From: Flavobacteriaceae bacterium
GTDB taxonomy: Bacteria; Bacteroidota; Bacteroidia; Flavobacteriales; Flavobacteriaceae
NCBI GenBank assembly: GCA_947446865.1
Contig: CANFHX010000014.1
Span: 1-64,000, forward strand
Direction of reading: 5' to 3'
DNA: 64,000 bases
Position numbers and translations under genes: made by a program. Below the pieces are notes generated by a model. That model was given only the letters and a program-made list of their open reading frames with translations. It ran no database searches and was not told where the DNA came from. Positions within the stretch are counted from its first letter, which is position 1, and each line of letters starts with the position of its first letter. Below are positions 18,809 to 26,443 of the stretch, in pieces.

Positions 18809-19215
18809 TTGTTTAGTTTAAAAGTTTTGAATTTTAAGAGTTTAGTCTTAATCTGGTGCAAAGATACTTTATGAAAAACGGAATACAAAAGGGATTAACA
18901 TTTCTATGAAATTGTTGTTTTTAATTGTGATTTTTTCTCAATACGTTAATTTTTTAGCCCCGATTGCAGTGGAAATCCTTTTCAAACCTGACAGGTTTCT
19001 AAAACCTGTCAGGTTTGAAAAGATTGCAACGAAAAGCGGGAATTGCCATTGCCGAAAATGACTTAAGTTGGCGCTTCTAATAATTCTTATATAAAGTTAC
19101 TAAATTGATATACATTTGTTTTATCAATTGATTGTAATTAATTACATTTGTGGCACTTTATAAAACGACAAACTTTTATTATGAAATCGGCAAAACAACA
19201 ATTGTTTAAATAAAG
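18809..19215. other. Intergenic region between lysA and sucC
   Basis: These roughly 400 bases between divergent lysA and sucC hold no convincing gene. Besides the palindromic repeat listed separately, TACATTTG (19109-19116) and similar TnnTTTG-like strings could be promoters, but none can be tied to a gene. Confidence 0.4.
18953..19049. repeat. Flavobacterial palindromic repeat element
   Basis: The core is a perfect 20-bp inverted repeat: TTTTCAAACCTGACAGGTTT at 18979-18998, a 3-base loop, and its complement at 19002-19021, extended by one more C-G pair. It is framed by AGCCCCGATTGCAGTGGAAA on the left and ATTGCAACGAAAAGCGGGAA on the right, whose CCCG and CGGG can pair as an outer stem. The layout recalls multicopy structured elements of Flavobacterium genomes. 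Possible identity with the Flavo-1 RNA family is a guess. Confidence 0.7.
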
Positions 19216-19223
19216 TATTTTTG
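19216..19223 (+). promoter_or_regulatory. Possible -7 element of sucC
   Basis: TATTTTTG fits TAnnTTTG and lies 41 bases before the sucC ATG. Confidence 0.4.
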
Positions 19224-19264
19224 ACGATTACATAAGACCTTTGAAAAACAATAAAAACTAACTT

Positions 19265-20458
19265 ATGAATATACACGAATATCAAGGAAAAGAGATATTA
19301 GCAAAATATGGTGTACGCGTACAACGTGGAATTGTTGCTAATAGTCCTGTAGAAGCGGTTGCTGCTGCAAAACAATTGACTACCGAAACTGGCACTAGCT
19401 GGTATGTTATTAAGGCTCAAGTTCACGCAGGTGGAAGAGGAAAAGGTGGTGGCGTTAAGTTGGCTAAAAACTTAGAGCAAGTTACTGAAATCTCTGAGCA
19501 AATAATTGGAATGCAATTAATTACGCCTCAAACTCCTCCAGAAGGAAAACAAGTGCATAAAGTTTTGGTTGCTGAGGATGTTTATTATCCTGGTGAAAGT
19601 GAAACTTCTGAATTCTATGTATCGGTTTTATTGAATAGAGCCACTGGTAGAAATATGATTATGTATTCTACAGAAGGTGGAATGGATATTGAAGAAGTTG
19701 CTGAGCACACTCCGCATTTAATTTTTACGGAAGAAATTGACCCTGCTGTTGGTTTACAAGGTTTTCAAGCAAGAAGAATCGCCTTTAATTTAGGTCTTTC
19801 TGGAAATGCTTTTAAAGAAATGGTGAAATTTATTGATTGTTTATACAATGCCTATATTGGTTCGGATGCTTCTATGTTCGAAATCAACCCAGTTCTTAAA
19901 ACATCGGATAATAAAATTCTTGCAGTAGATGCAAAAGTAAATATTGATGATAACGCTTTATACCGTCAGCCGAAATATGCAGATATGCGTGACATTAGAG
20001 AAGAAAATCCTATTGAAGTTGAGGCTAAAGAAGCTGGTTTAAACTATGTAGATCTTGACGGTACCGTTGGATGTATGGTTAACGGTGCAGGATTGGCAAT
20101 GGCAACTATGGATTTAATTAAATATGCTGGTTTTGAACCTGCAAATTTCTTGGACGTTGGTGGTACTGCGGATGCTAAACGTGTTGAATTGGCTTTTAGA
20201 ATTATCTTAAAAGATCCAAACGTGAAAGCAATTTTGATTAACATCTTTGGAGGAATCGTTCGTTGTGATCGTGTTGCTCAAGGGGTTGTAGATGCTTACA
20301 AAAACATGGGTGACGCTATTAAAGTGCCAATCATTGTTCGTTTGCAAGGAACAAACGCAGTAATTGCAAAAGAATTGATTGATAATTCTGGTATGCCAAT
20401 TTTATCTGCAGTTCAATTTCAAGAAGCAGCAGATCAAGTTCAAAAAGCGCTTTCTTAA
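19265..20458 (+). CDS. sucC: Succinyl-CoA synthetase beta subunit
   Basis: SucC, with SucD, interconverts succinyl-CoA and succinate with ATP or GTP formation in the TCA cycle. The 397-aa protein has the start MNIHEYQGKEILAKYGV, an ATP-grasp domain with VIKAQVHAGGRGKGGGVKL, metal-site EINPV, and a C-terminal CoA-ligase fold with FLDVGGTA and INIFGGIVRCD. The alpha subunit gene is not adjacent, and two terminator-like hairpins follow directly. In Flavobacteria sucC and sucD are often separate. Confidence 0.96.
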   Translation: MNIHEYQGKEILAKYGVRVQRGIVANSPVEAVAAAKQLTTETGTSWYVIKAQVHAGGRGKGGGVKLAKNLEQVTEISEQIIGMQLITPQTPPEGKQVHKVLVAEDVYYPGESETSEFYVSVLLNRATGRNMIMYSTEGGMDIEEVAEHTPHLIFTEEIDPAVGLQGFQARRIAFNLGLSGNAFKEMVKFIDCLYNAYIGSDASMFEINPVLKTSDNKILAVDAKVNIDDNALYRQPKYADMRDIREENPIEVEAKEAGLNYVDLDGTVGCMVNGAGLAMATMDLIKYAGFEPANFLDVGGTADAKRVELAFRIILKDPNVKAILINIFGGIVRCDRVAQGVVDAYKNMGDAIKVPIIVRLQGTNAVIAKELIDNSGMPILSAVQFQEAADQVQKALS

Positions 20459-20471
20459 TTTAAAGAAAAAT

Positions 20472-20497
20472 CCCAAAAGTATTTAGTTGCTTTTGGG
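20472..20497 (+). terminator. First hairpin after sucC
   Basis: CCCAAAAG (20472-20479) pairs with CTTTTGGG (20490-20497). There is no long T-run after it, so it may act mainly as an RNA-stabilising 3' stem. Confidence 0.5.
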
Positions 20498-20512
20498 TTA
20501 ATATATCCAAAG

Positions 20513-20539
20513 GCTGTCTGTAAAAAGACAGCTTTTTTT
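20513..20539 (+). terminator. Terminator after sucC
   Basis: GCTGTCT-gtaaaa-AGACAGC is followed by seven T residues, a textbook intrinsic terminator. Confidence 0.85.
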
Positions 20540-20624
20540 GTGCTAAAAAGAATGAATGTTGGTTTATGGTTTTTTAATTGGTATTAAAAAATGGAAATAA
20601 AAAGTTTATCAACAAAATAGTTAT

Positions 20625-21173
20625 CTAATAATAACCACCCTCTTTGAGTATACAATGAAAAGATTTATTTGTAGTAATTAATTGTTCGATAATTTCTTTT
20701 CTCAACATTTCAATAGATTCTACTTTTAAATGTTTCGCCCAAGTAGTGTCTTCTAATAAATTTCTTATTAGTTTTAAGAGTTTAGTTGTTTCAACAGAGG
20801 TTCGTAATACTTTATCGACAGTATATTTCTCATTTTGAAAGTGATTAAAGTGTGCCGATTGATTACTATAATCTACATCAATAAAATAGAGTTTTTCAAA
20901 ATCGTTATCTGAAAAAAAATCTTCCCAATTAGCATAGCCAAGTTTAGTTCTATTTTTTTGTGTTTTAATGCAAATTAAACGCCATTTGCAATTTGCTGCC
21001 CTTCCCCAATGGTTGGAATATCGGTATACTCCATTTTCAACAAAGTAATAACTACTGCCAGATTTACTTTTGTAGTGCAGCTTCAAATTCTTTAAGCAAT
21101 CTAATTCTTTTTCCTGAAAAATGCAGAAAGTATGTTTGTGGAAATTAGTTTTATTGTAAGTTTTGGTTTGCAT
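20625..21173 (-). CDS. Uncharacterised 182-aa protein
   Basis: I do not recognise this protein. It is soluble, without signal peptide or membrane segment. Notable are a central VYRYSNHWGRAANCKWRL (about residues 50-67), an aromatic acidic stretch YANWEDFFSDNDFEKLYF, and a basic helical C terminus. The start at 21173 (MQTKTYNKTNF) was chosen over an upstream ATG at 21197, because a -7 element TACTTTTG on the minus strand (21195-21202) overlaps that upstream ATG and gives a 21-base leader to 21173. It is transcribed divergently from the methyltransferase gene and appears to be a single gene. Confidence 0.65.
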   Translation of the reverse strand: MQTKTYNKTNFHKHTFCIFQEKELDCLKNLKLHYKSKSGSSYYFVENGVYRYSNHWGRAANCKWRLICIKTQKNRTKLGYANWEDFFSDNDFEKLYFIDVDYSNQSAHFNHFQNEKYTVDKVLRTSVETTKLLKLIRNLLEDTTWAKHLKVESIEMLRKEIIEQLITTNKSFHCILKEGGYY

Positions 21174-21194
21174 TAGAAATAATATACTTGCTTG

Positions 21195-21202
21195 CAAAAG
21201 TA
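21195..21202 (-). promoter_or_regulatory. Promoter -7 element of the 182-aa gene
   Basis: Minus-strand TACTTTTG fits TAnnTTTG, 21 bases before the ATG at 21173. Confidence 0.45.
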
Positions 21203-21297
21203 GTATTTTTTTAAAGTTATTAGAATTATTTTGTATTTTTGATAAAGGGTAATTGGTATACTTTGAATGAGGATCAAATAATTTAAAATATAAACCT

Positions 21298-21855
21298 ATG
21301 AATATAATTAACTTTATTTACTTGTTATGGATTATTTCTGAAATAATACTAAACCGCTTTCTTCGTTCTGGTAAATCCGATAAAAAAACCTTAGACAAAA
21401 ACACCTTGCTTTTACTTTGGATCACAATTCTAATCTCTATAGCAATTGGAGTATTTGTTTCTAAAATAATACGTTTCCCTATTAATACAAATATAGGTCT
21501 TGAGTTTATTGGATTAGCAATAATTGTATTGGGTATGTTAATTCGATTTATTGCAGTTAAACAATTAGGAAGATTTTTCACAGTAGATGTTACAATTCGA
21601 GAAGATCACCAATTATTTCAAACCGGACTGTATAAATTTTTAAGGCATCCATCCTATACAGGCTCTTTGTTATCGTTTCTTGGTTTCGGACTTTCATTAA
21701 ACAATTGGATAAGTCTTTTACTTGTATTTCTGCCAACTTTATTAGCTATGATTCATAGAATTAACATTGAAGAAAAAGTACTTTCAGAACAGTTTGGAAA
21801 ACAGTATTTAGATTACATATCCAAAACGAAACGATTAATTCCATTTTTATATTAA
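21298..21855 (+). CDS. Integral membrane isoprenylcysteine-methyltransferase-like protein
   Basis: This is a 185-aa membrane protein with about four or five hydrophobic helices, at roughly residues 5-18, 35-55, 63-80, 115-132 and 135-150. It carries the SAM-binding signature of the ICMT/PEMT family: the conserved RHPSYTG after LYKFL, and later the acidic INIEEKVLSEQFGKQYLDY. Such enzymes methylate small hydrophobic or lipid substrates. In bacteria the substrate is usually unknown. It converges with ilvE across a bidirectional terminator. Confidence 0.8.
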   Translation: MNIINFIYLLWIISEIILNRFLRSGKSDKKTLDKNTLLLLWITILISIAIGVFVSKIIRFPINTNIGLEFIGLAIIVLGMLIRFIAVKQLGRFFTVDVTIREDHQLFQTGLYKFLRHPSYTGSLLSFLGFGLSLNNWISLLLVFLPTLLAMIHRINIEEKVLSEQFGKQYLDYISKTKRLIPFLY

Positions 21856-21877
21856 ACTTATAAATAGTTTATTGAAA

Positions 21878-21909
21878 AAAAAGCGGTTTCCATCCAGAAA
21901 CCGCTTTTT
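21878..21909. terminator. Bidirectional terminator
   Basis: AAAAAGCGGTTTC-catcca-GAAACCGCTTTTT is a perfect 13-bp stem between the converging methyltransferase and ilvE genes. Confidence 0.85.
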
Positions 21910-21939
21910 GATTTAATATATTTTAAATTCCACTGAACA

Positions 21940-23007
21940 CTACACTTTAACCGTCCATCCAAAAGTGTCTTCAGCTAACTTATATTGAATGTTAGTTAAT
22001 TTTTCTTTTAATTGAAGTGCAAATGAGTTCTCCATTTTTGGTAAAGCATATTCTACATCTTGAAAAGAAAAAGCACTAATAGGACTAACAACAGCGGCAG
22101 TTCCTGCGCCAAAAATTTCTTTTAAACTTCCATCTTTAGCAGCATTTACTATTTCCTCTACGAGTACCGAACGTATTTGTACGTCCATTCCTTCGCGTTT
22201 AGCAATATCTAATAAACTTTTACGCGTAACCCCGTCTAAAATTCGTTCGCTAGTTGGAGCAGTATATAAAGTATCGTTAATTCTAAAGAAAACATTCATA
22301 GTTCCTGCTTCTTCCAATTTAGTATGGGTAGCATCATCGGTCCAAATAATTTGTTGGAATCCTTTTTCGTTAGCCAATTTGGTTGGATAAAATTGTGCCG
22401 AATAATTTCCGGCCGCTTTTGCAGCACCAATTCCACCATTAGCAGCACGACTATAATGCTCTGCAATAATTACTTTCACTTCTCCAGAATAGTAGGATTT
22501 TGCTGGCGAAAGAATAATCATAAATCGGTATTGTGTAGAAGGTTGTGCAATAACTCCTGAACCAATTGCGATCATAAAAGGTCTTATATATAAGGTATTT
22601 CCTAAACCTGTTTTTACCCATTCGCGTTCTAGGTCTATAATGGTTTTTAATCCATCTATAAAAATAGTTTCAGGAACTTCTGGCATTGCCATTCGCACTG
22701 CCGATTTATTGAACCGATGAAAGTTCTCGTCAGGGCGAAATAACCAAACGTCTTCATTAACATCTTTATAGGCTTTCATTCCTTCAAAAATAGCTTGACC
22801 ATAATGAAAAACTTTAGCAGATGGGTCAATAAGAAAAGGCTCGTAAGGTTTAATAATTGGTTTTTGCCAAGCACCTTCTTTAAAGTCACAAATTAACATA
22901 TGATCGGTAAAAACATTTCCGAAAGCAAGGTTTTCAAAATCAATGTTATCTATTTTGGAAGCGGAAGCTTTAATAATGTCTATTTCTAGAGTATTTTTTA
23001 AACTCAT
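21940..23007 (-). CDS. ilvE: Branched-chain amino acid aminotransferase
   Basis: IlvE transfers the amino group between glutamate and the 2-oxo acids of leucine, isoleucine and valine. The 355-aa fold-type IV PLP enzyme has the cofactor lysine predicted at K197 (GAAKAAGNYSAQ), the phrase LEEAGTMNVFF, and the phosphate-binding GAGTAAVVSPISAF near residue 300. The length matches the BCAT-II type. It has no biosynthetic ilv/leu neighbours in this window, so it is a stand-alone gene. Confidence 0.93.
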   Translation of the reverse strand: MSLKNTLEIDIIKASASKIDNIDFENLAFGNVFTDHMLICDFKEGAWQKPIIKPYEPFLIDPSAKVFHYGQAIFEGMKAYKDVNEDVWLFRPDENFHRFNKSAVRMAMPEVPETIFIDGLKTIIDLEREWVKTGLGNTLYIRPFMIAIGSGVIAQPSTQYRFMIILSPAKSYYSGEVKVIIAEHYSRAANGGIGAAKAAGNYSAQFYPTKLANEKGFQQIIWTDDATHTKLEEAGTMNVFFRINDTLYTAPTSERILDGVTRKSLLDIAKREGMDVQIRSVLVEEIVNAAKDGSLKEIFGAGTAAVVSPISAFSFQDVEYALPKMENSFALQLKEKLTNIQYKLAEDTFGWTVKV

Positions 23008-23290
23008 TAGGCAGTAAGTTAGGGGTTAAAATTTATGTAACTACTTGAATATAATTTAGTTATATAATTTTTATTAATTAATTATTGTTGTTTTATATTA
23101 TTCGGCTAAACTAATAAAAAAATGAATATTTTTTTGATAAATCTCAAAATAATTACTTCATTTTAGTAATATTCTATGGATATCTAAAAAATATAAAGAA
23201 TTCTTAAAGAAAATAAAAAAAAAGTTACATTTATAACTGATTGTTTTTAATATCTGATTATTTTTGTAGATAATTAAAATCTACCTGAAA
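23008..23290. other. AT-rich divergent intergenic region
   Basis: These 283 bases between divergent ilvE and the DUF4920 gene show no gene. TATTTTTGTAG (about 23259-23269) 20-30 bases before the DUF4920 ATG could contain a -7 element. Confidence 0.35.
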
Positions 23291-23782
23291 ATGAAAAAAG
23301 TTATTTATGCTGTAGTTGCAGTTTTATTAGTAGTTAGTTGCAATAAAAAAGAAGAAGTTAAAACCACAGAATCTCCCGTTGCTTATGCAAAATTCGGAGA
23401 TAGTATTTCACCGGATGGTGCTATTAGTAAAGAAGCACTTCTTACAAAATATCTAGCTTTAAAAACAGCCGATACTCTTGAAGTAAAAGTTGTTTCTACC
23501 ATTGTAGACGTTTGTCAGAAAAAAGGTTGTTGGATGAATTTGGACCTTGGTTCAGGAAAATCAGCTTTAGTTCGATTTAAAGATTATGGTTTTTTTGTGC
23601 CAAAAAATGCAGGAAAAAGTGAGGCTATTATTCATGGAAAAGCTTTTGTTGAAGTTACTCCAATTAGTGATTTGAAAGAATATGCTAAAGATGCCGGAAA
23701 ATCGCAAGCAGCTATAGATAGTATTATTGCTCCCGAAACTAATTATTCTATACTAGCAGATGGTGTTTTAATAAAAAAATAA
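23291..23782 (+). CDS. DUF4920 lipoprotein
   Basis: This is a 163-aa lipoprotein. Residues 1-17 form a signal peptide with the lipobox VVSCN (Cys17). The mature part has the DUF4920 pattern, notably VVSTIVDVCQKKGCWMNL with two closely spaced cysteines (about residues 77 and 82), then KDYGFFVPKNAG and GKAFVEV. The CxxxxCW motif resembles small metal- or redox-linked beta barrels, but function is not known. The stop is directly followed by the ATG of the next lipoprotein, so the two form an operon. Both carry cysteine motifs, which hints at a shared redox or metal role. Confidence 0.75.
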   Translation: MKKVIYAVVAVLLVVSCNKKEEVKTTESPVAYAKFGDSISPDGAISKEALLTKYLALKTADTLEVKVVSTIVDVCQKKGCWMNLDLGSGKSALVRFKDYGFFVPKNAGKSEAIIHGKAFVEVTPISDLKEYAKDAGKSQAAIDSIIAPETNYSILADGVLIKK

Positions 23783-24223
23783 ATGAAAAAACTATTAGTT
23801 GCATTGGTTGTTATAAGTGTTTTTGCTTGTCAAAAGAAAGAACAAAAAACTCTAAAAACCGAAACTTCTTGTTCTAAAGAAAAGAAGTTTGACATGTATG
23901 AACTATCAGAAATGGCATCCCTTATGGAACAAATGTATGCCTATAATTTGCAAATTAAAGATCGAATTGTAAAAGGCGATACGATTGGTAAATTTCCAGA
24001 ATTTTTCAATAAAATTTACACAGCAAAATTTACAGATGCTACCGATAAAGATCCTTTTTTTGATAAAAAAGCTACTGCCTATATTGATGCACAAAAACTC
24101 ATTTATTCCGATTCAAAAAATGTAAAACAACATTTTAATGAAGGAGTCATTACTTGTATTACTTGCCATGAAGGCAAATGTGGAGGCCCAATTCCAAAGA
24201 TTAAAAAATTATTTATTAAGTAA
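23783..24223 (+). CDS. Small lipoprotein with a CxxCH haem-type motif
   Basis: This is a 146-aa predicted lipoprotein (lipobox VFACQ, Cys17). The middle is helical and charged (ELSEMASLMEQMYAYNLQIKD). Near the C terminus it has VITCITCHEGKCGGPIPKIK, which includes CITCH, a CxxCH site for covalent c-type haem, plus a nearby third cysteine. The helical layout with C-terminal CxxCH recalls cytochrome c'-like four-helix proteins, though that is inference. It starts directly after the DUF4920 gene without spacing and is followed within 3 bases by mnmD. Confidence 0.65.
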   Translation: MKKLLVALVVISVFACQKKEQKTLKTETSCSKEKKFDMYELSEMASLMEQMYAYNLQIKDRIVKGDTIGKFPEFFNKIYTAKFTDATDKDPFFDKKATAYIDAQKLIYSDSKNVKQHFNEGVITCITCHEGKCGGPIPKIKKLFIK

Positions 24224-24226
24224 ATT

Positions 24227-24889
24227 TTGAAGCGAGAAATAATCCAAACCCAAGATGGTTCTACAACCATTCATTTGCCCGAATGGGAGGAAAGCTACCA
24301 CTCTAAACATGGTGCCATTCAAGAAGCCTATCATGTATTTATAAAATCCGGATTGGATTTGTTTCCTAATAAACCTATTTCGATTTTAGAGATTGGTTTT
24401 GGCACCGGCTTGAATGCTTTTATTACTTATTTGGAAGCAAAAAAAAAGCAGCAAACTATTGAATATTTTGGTATTGAAGCCTATCCTGTTTTAGAGGAAG
24501 AAGCACTTCAGATGAATTACGTTTTAGAGTTACAAGCCCTTGAGGAGCAAGAAGTTTTTACAACAATGCACCAATCTACTTGGGAGGAGAAACATGCTAT
24601 AGCAACTAATTTTAATTTCACCAAACGCCAACAATTCTTTCAAGATATTTCCGATGTAAATCGATTTGATTTAATCTACTTTGATGCATTTGGTTTTAGA
24701 GTACAACCTGAATTGTGGTCGTTAGAAATCTTCCAAAAAATGTATTCAGCTTTAAAAATAGGAGGGGTGTTAGTAACCTATGCTTGCCGTTCTTCCATTA
24801 AAAAAGCAATGATAGAAAGTGGTTTCACAGTAGAAAAATTGCCTGGTGCACCAGGAAAAAGAGAGATGCTAAGAGCAACAAAACACTAA
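24227..24889 (+). CDS. mnmD: tRNA (mnm5s2U34) methyltransferase MnmD
   Basis: MnmD methylates the 5-aminomethyl group of U34 in tRNA, completing mnm5s2U. The 220-aa protein has SAM motif I ILEIGFGTGLNAF (about residues 49-61), IEYFGIEAYPV, the catalytic-region DLIYFDAFGFRVQPELWS, and a C-terminal YACRSSIKKAMIESGF with GAPGKREM. The start is a TTG at 24227, because no ATG exists upstream or close downstream and MKREIIQTQDGSTTIH is the family's beginning. It lies 3 bases after the CxxCH lipoprotein. It is the single-domain form lacking the MnmC oxidase. Confidence 0.9.
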   Translation: MKREIIQTQDGSTTIHLPEWEESYHSKHGAIQEAYHVFIKSGLDLFPNKPISILEIGFGTGLNAFITYLEAKKKQQTIEYFGIEAYPVLEEEALQMNYVLELQALEEQEVFTTMHQSTWEEKHAIATNFNFTKRQQFFQDISDVNRFDLIYFDAFGFRVQPELWSLEIFQKMYSALKIGGVLVTYACRSSIKKAMIESGFTVEKLPGAPGKREMLRATKH

Positions 24890-24946
24890 ATACCACTGCG
24901 AAAACAACAAAACCACTAAGAAATAAAGTTCCAACAAGCCATATTC

Positions 24947-24975
24947 ACTTAATGAAACTTAATATCTTAATGGTT
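24947..24975. repeat. Dispersed 30-bp repeat, copy 2
   Basis: This nearly repeats 3231-3260, including ACTTAATATCTTAATGGTT. It lies between the convergent mnmD and oxyR genes. Confidence 0.6.
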
Positions 24976-24988
24976 GTTCCAAATACAA

Positions 24989-25930
24989 TTATTTCGTAGC
25001 CTTAGGGCTAATAATTTGTACGTTTTGAAATACTATTGCACCTTTAATAATTCCTGCAATTGTTGTACGAAGGGCATCAATAATATGAATTTTTAATTCG
25101 TTTTTCGGATAAATTAAACTAACTTCCCTAGCAGGTTTAGGTTCCACAAAATGGCGTAATTTCACTTGGTCTTTTTCTTTTAAATCTAAAGTATGTAAAT
25201 ACGGTAGCAAAGTGGTTCCGAGGCCTTCATCGGCTAATTTTATTAAGGTTTCAAAACTTCCACTTTCAATTTTAAAGTGATTATTTTCTAGGTTTTTATC
25301 TTTTTTGCAAAGGTTTAAAATACTATCTCTAAAGCAATGACCATCTTGTAAAAGCAATATTTCATCTAAATTTAAATCGCTAATTTCAATTTCTTTTTTA
25401 TTGAAAACGCCATGATTTTCTGGGATATAAGCAACAAATGGTTCAAAATACAAGACGATTTCTTTTATTTTTTCTTCATTTAGCGGAGTAGCAGCAATTG
25501 CCGCATCCAAATGACCATTATTCAATTTGAAAATAATGTCTTCCGTATGTAACTCTTCAATTATCAGTTTTACTTTTGGGTATTTTTTTATAAAATTACT
25601 CAAAAACATAGGCAATAGCGTTGGCATGATAGTAGGAATTATTCCTAAACGAAATTCACCACCAATAAACCCTTTTTGTTGGTGCACAATGTCTTGAATT
25701 CTATCGGCTTCATTGACAATATTTTTAGCTTGATTGACAATCTTCTGACCAATTTCAGTCATTTGAATTGGTTTTTTCGTCCGGTCAAATATTTGAATTC
25801 CTAGTTCTTCTTCTACCTTTTGAATTTGCATACTCAACGTGGGTTGGGTAACAAAACATTTTTCGGCTGCTAAAGTAAAATTCTTATATTCTGCTACTGC
25901 TAGAACATATTGAAGTTGCGTTATGGTCAT
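24989..25930 (-). CDS. oxyR: Hydrogen-peroxide sensor OxyR (LysR family)
   Basis: OxyR activates antioxidant genes on oxidation of two cysteines to a disulphide. The 313-aa protein has an N-terminal winged helix-turn-helix (TITQLQYVLAVAEYKNFT, TQPTLSMQIQKVEEELG) and a LysR effector domain. With the start at 25930 the redox cysteines fall at C199 and C208 in GHCFRDSILNLC, the same numbering as Escherichia coli OxyR. An upstream ATG at 25969 lies before the -7 element (TATATTTG, 25951-25958 on the minus strand) and was rejected. It is divergent from the SulP/carbonic anhydrase unit. Confidence 0.93.
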   Translation of the reverse strand: MTITQLQYVLAVAEYKNFTLAAEKCFVTQPTLSMQIQKVEEELGIQIFDRTKKPIQMTEIGQKIVNQAKNIVNEADRIQDIVHQQKGFIGGEFRLGIIPTIMPTLLPMFLSNFIKKYPKVKLIIEELHTEDIIFKLNNGHLDAAIAATPLNEEKIKEIVLYFEPFVAYIPENHGVFNKKEIEISDLNLDEILLLQDGHCFRDSILNLCKKDKNLENNHFKIESGSFETLIKLADEGLGTTLLPYLHTLDLKEKDQVKLRHFVEPKPAREVSLIYPKNELKIHIIDALRTTIAGIIKGAIVFQNVQIISPKATK

Positions 25931-25950
25931 TGATATAGTAATATTTGATG

Positions 25951-25958
25951 CAAATATA
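25951..25958 (-). promoter_or_regulatory. Promoter -7 element of oxyR
   Basis: Minus-strand TATATTTG fits TAnnTTTG and leaves a 20-base leader to the ATG at 25930. Confidence 0.5.
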
Positions 25959-26079
25959 AAAACTATCAATTTAATTTATAGTATTACAATCGAATTAATT
26001 GTAAATTTAACTTAAAGAGGTGTTATAAAATAATTTGTTAAAGTATTTATAATACCTTTTTTTATATAAATTGAAAATC

Positions 26080-26087
26080 TATTTTTG
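26080..26087 (+). promoter_or_regulatory. Promoter -7 element of the 95-aa gene
   Basis: TATTTTTG fits TAnnTTTG and ends only 4 bases before the ATG at 26092, which implies an almost leaderless message. Confidence 0.45.
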
Positions 26088-26091
26088 CATT

Positions 26092-26379
26092 ATGAAATTT
26101 ATAACTGGATTTTTATTGGTCTTTTTTATCTCTTTTCTTGCAACACCTACAATTGTATCGGTGATTAAGAAAAGTACCGATATTTCTATGTTTTATAGTT
26201 TCAATGAAGAAGAACTACAAAAAGATTTTAAAGAACTCAAAGCCGATTTGAGTCATAATTATGAATTTGCTTTTGTGAATTCATTAAGTACAACTACCTC
26301 TAAAATTATTTCGGAAAATTTATCTAGACATGATAATGTTTCCGAACAAATATTCTCTCCTCCACCAGAATTATCTTAA
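26092..26379 (+). CDS. Small uncharacterised exported protein
   Basis: This is a 95-aa protein with an N-terminal hydrophobic segment (MKFITGFLLVFFISFLATPT), either a signal peptide or a single anchor. The rest is short and charged (NEEELQKDFKELKADLSHNYE) and ends in a proline-rich tail (SPPPELS). The start at 26092 follows the -7 element by 4 bases; the in-frame TTG at 26071 would lie before the promoter. It precedes the SulP gene by 64 bases on the same strand and is probably co-transcribed, which hints at a link to bicarbonate or anion transport. No family recognised. Confidence 0.6.
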   Translation: MKFITGFLLVFFISFLATPTIVSVIKKSTDISMFYSFNEEELQKDFKELKADLSHNYEFAFVNSLSTTTSKIISENLSRHDNVSEQIFSPPPELS

Positions 26380-26443
26380 TACATTTTTAGGGTTTCCAAA
26401 TTATTTTGGAACCAATTTTTACGTATTAATTTAATTTTCAGGT

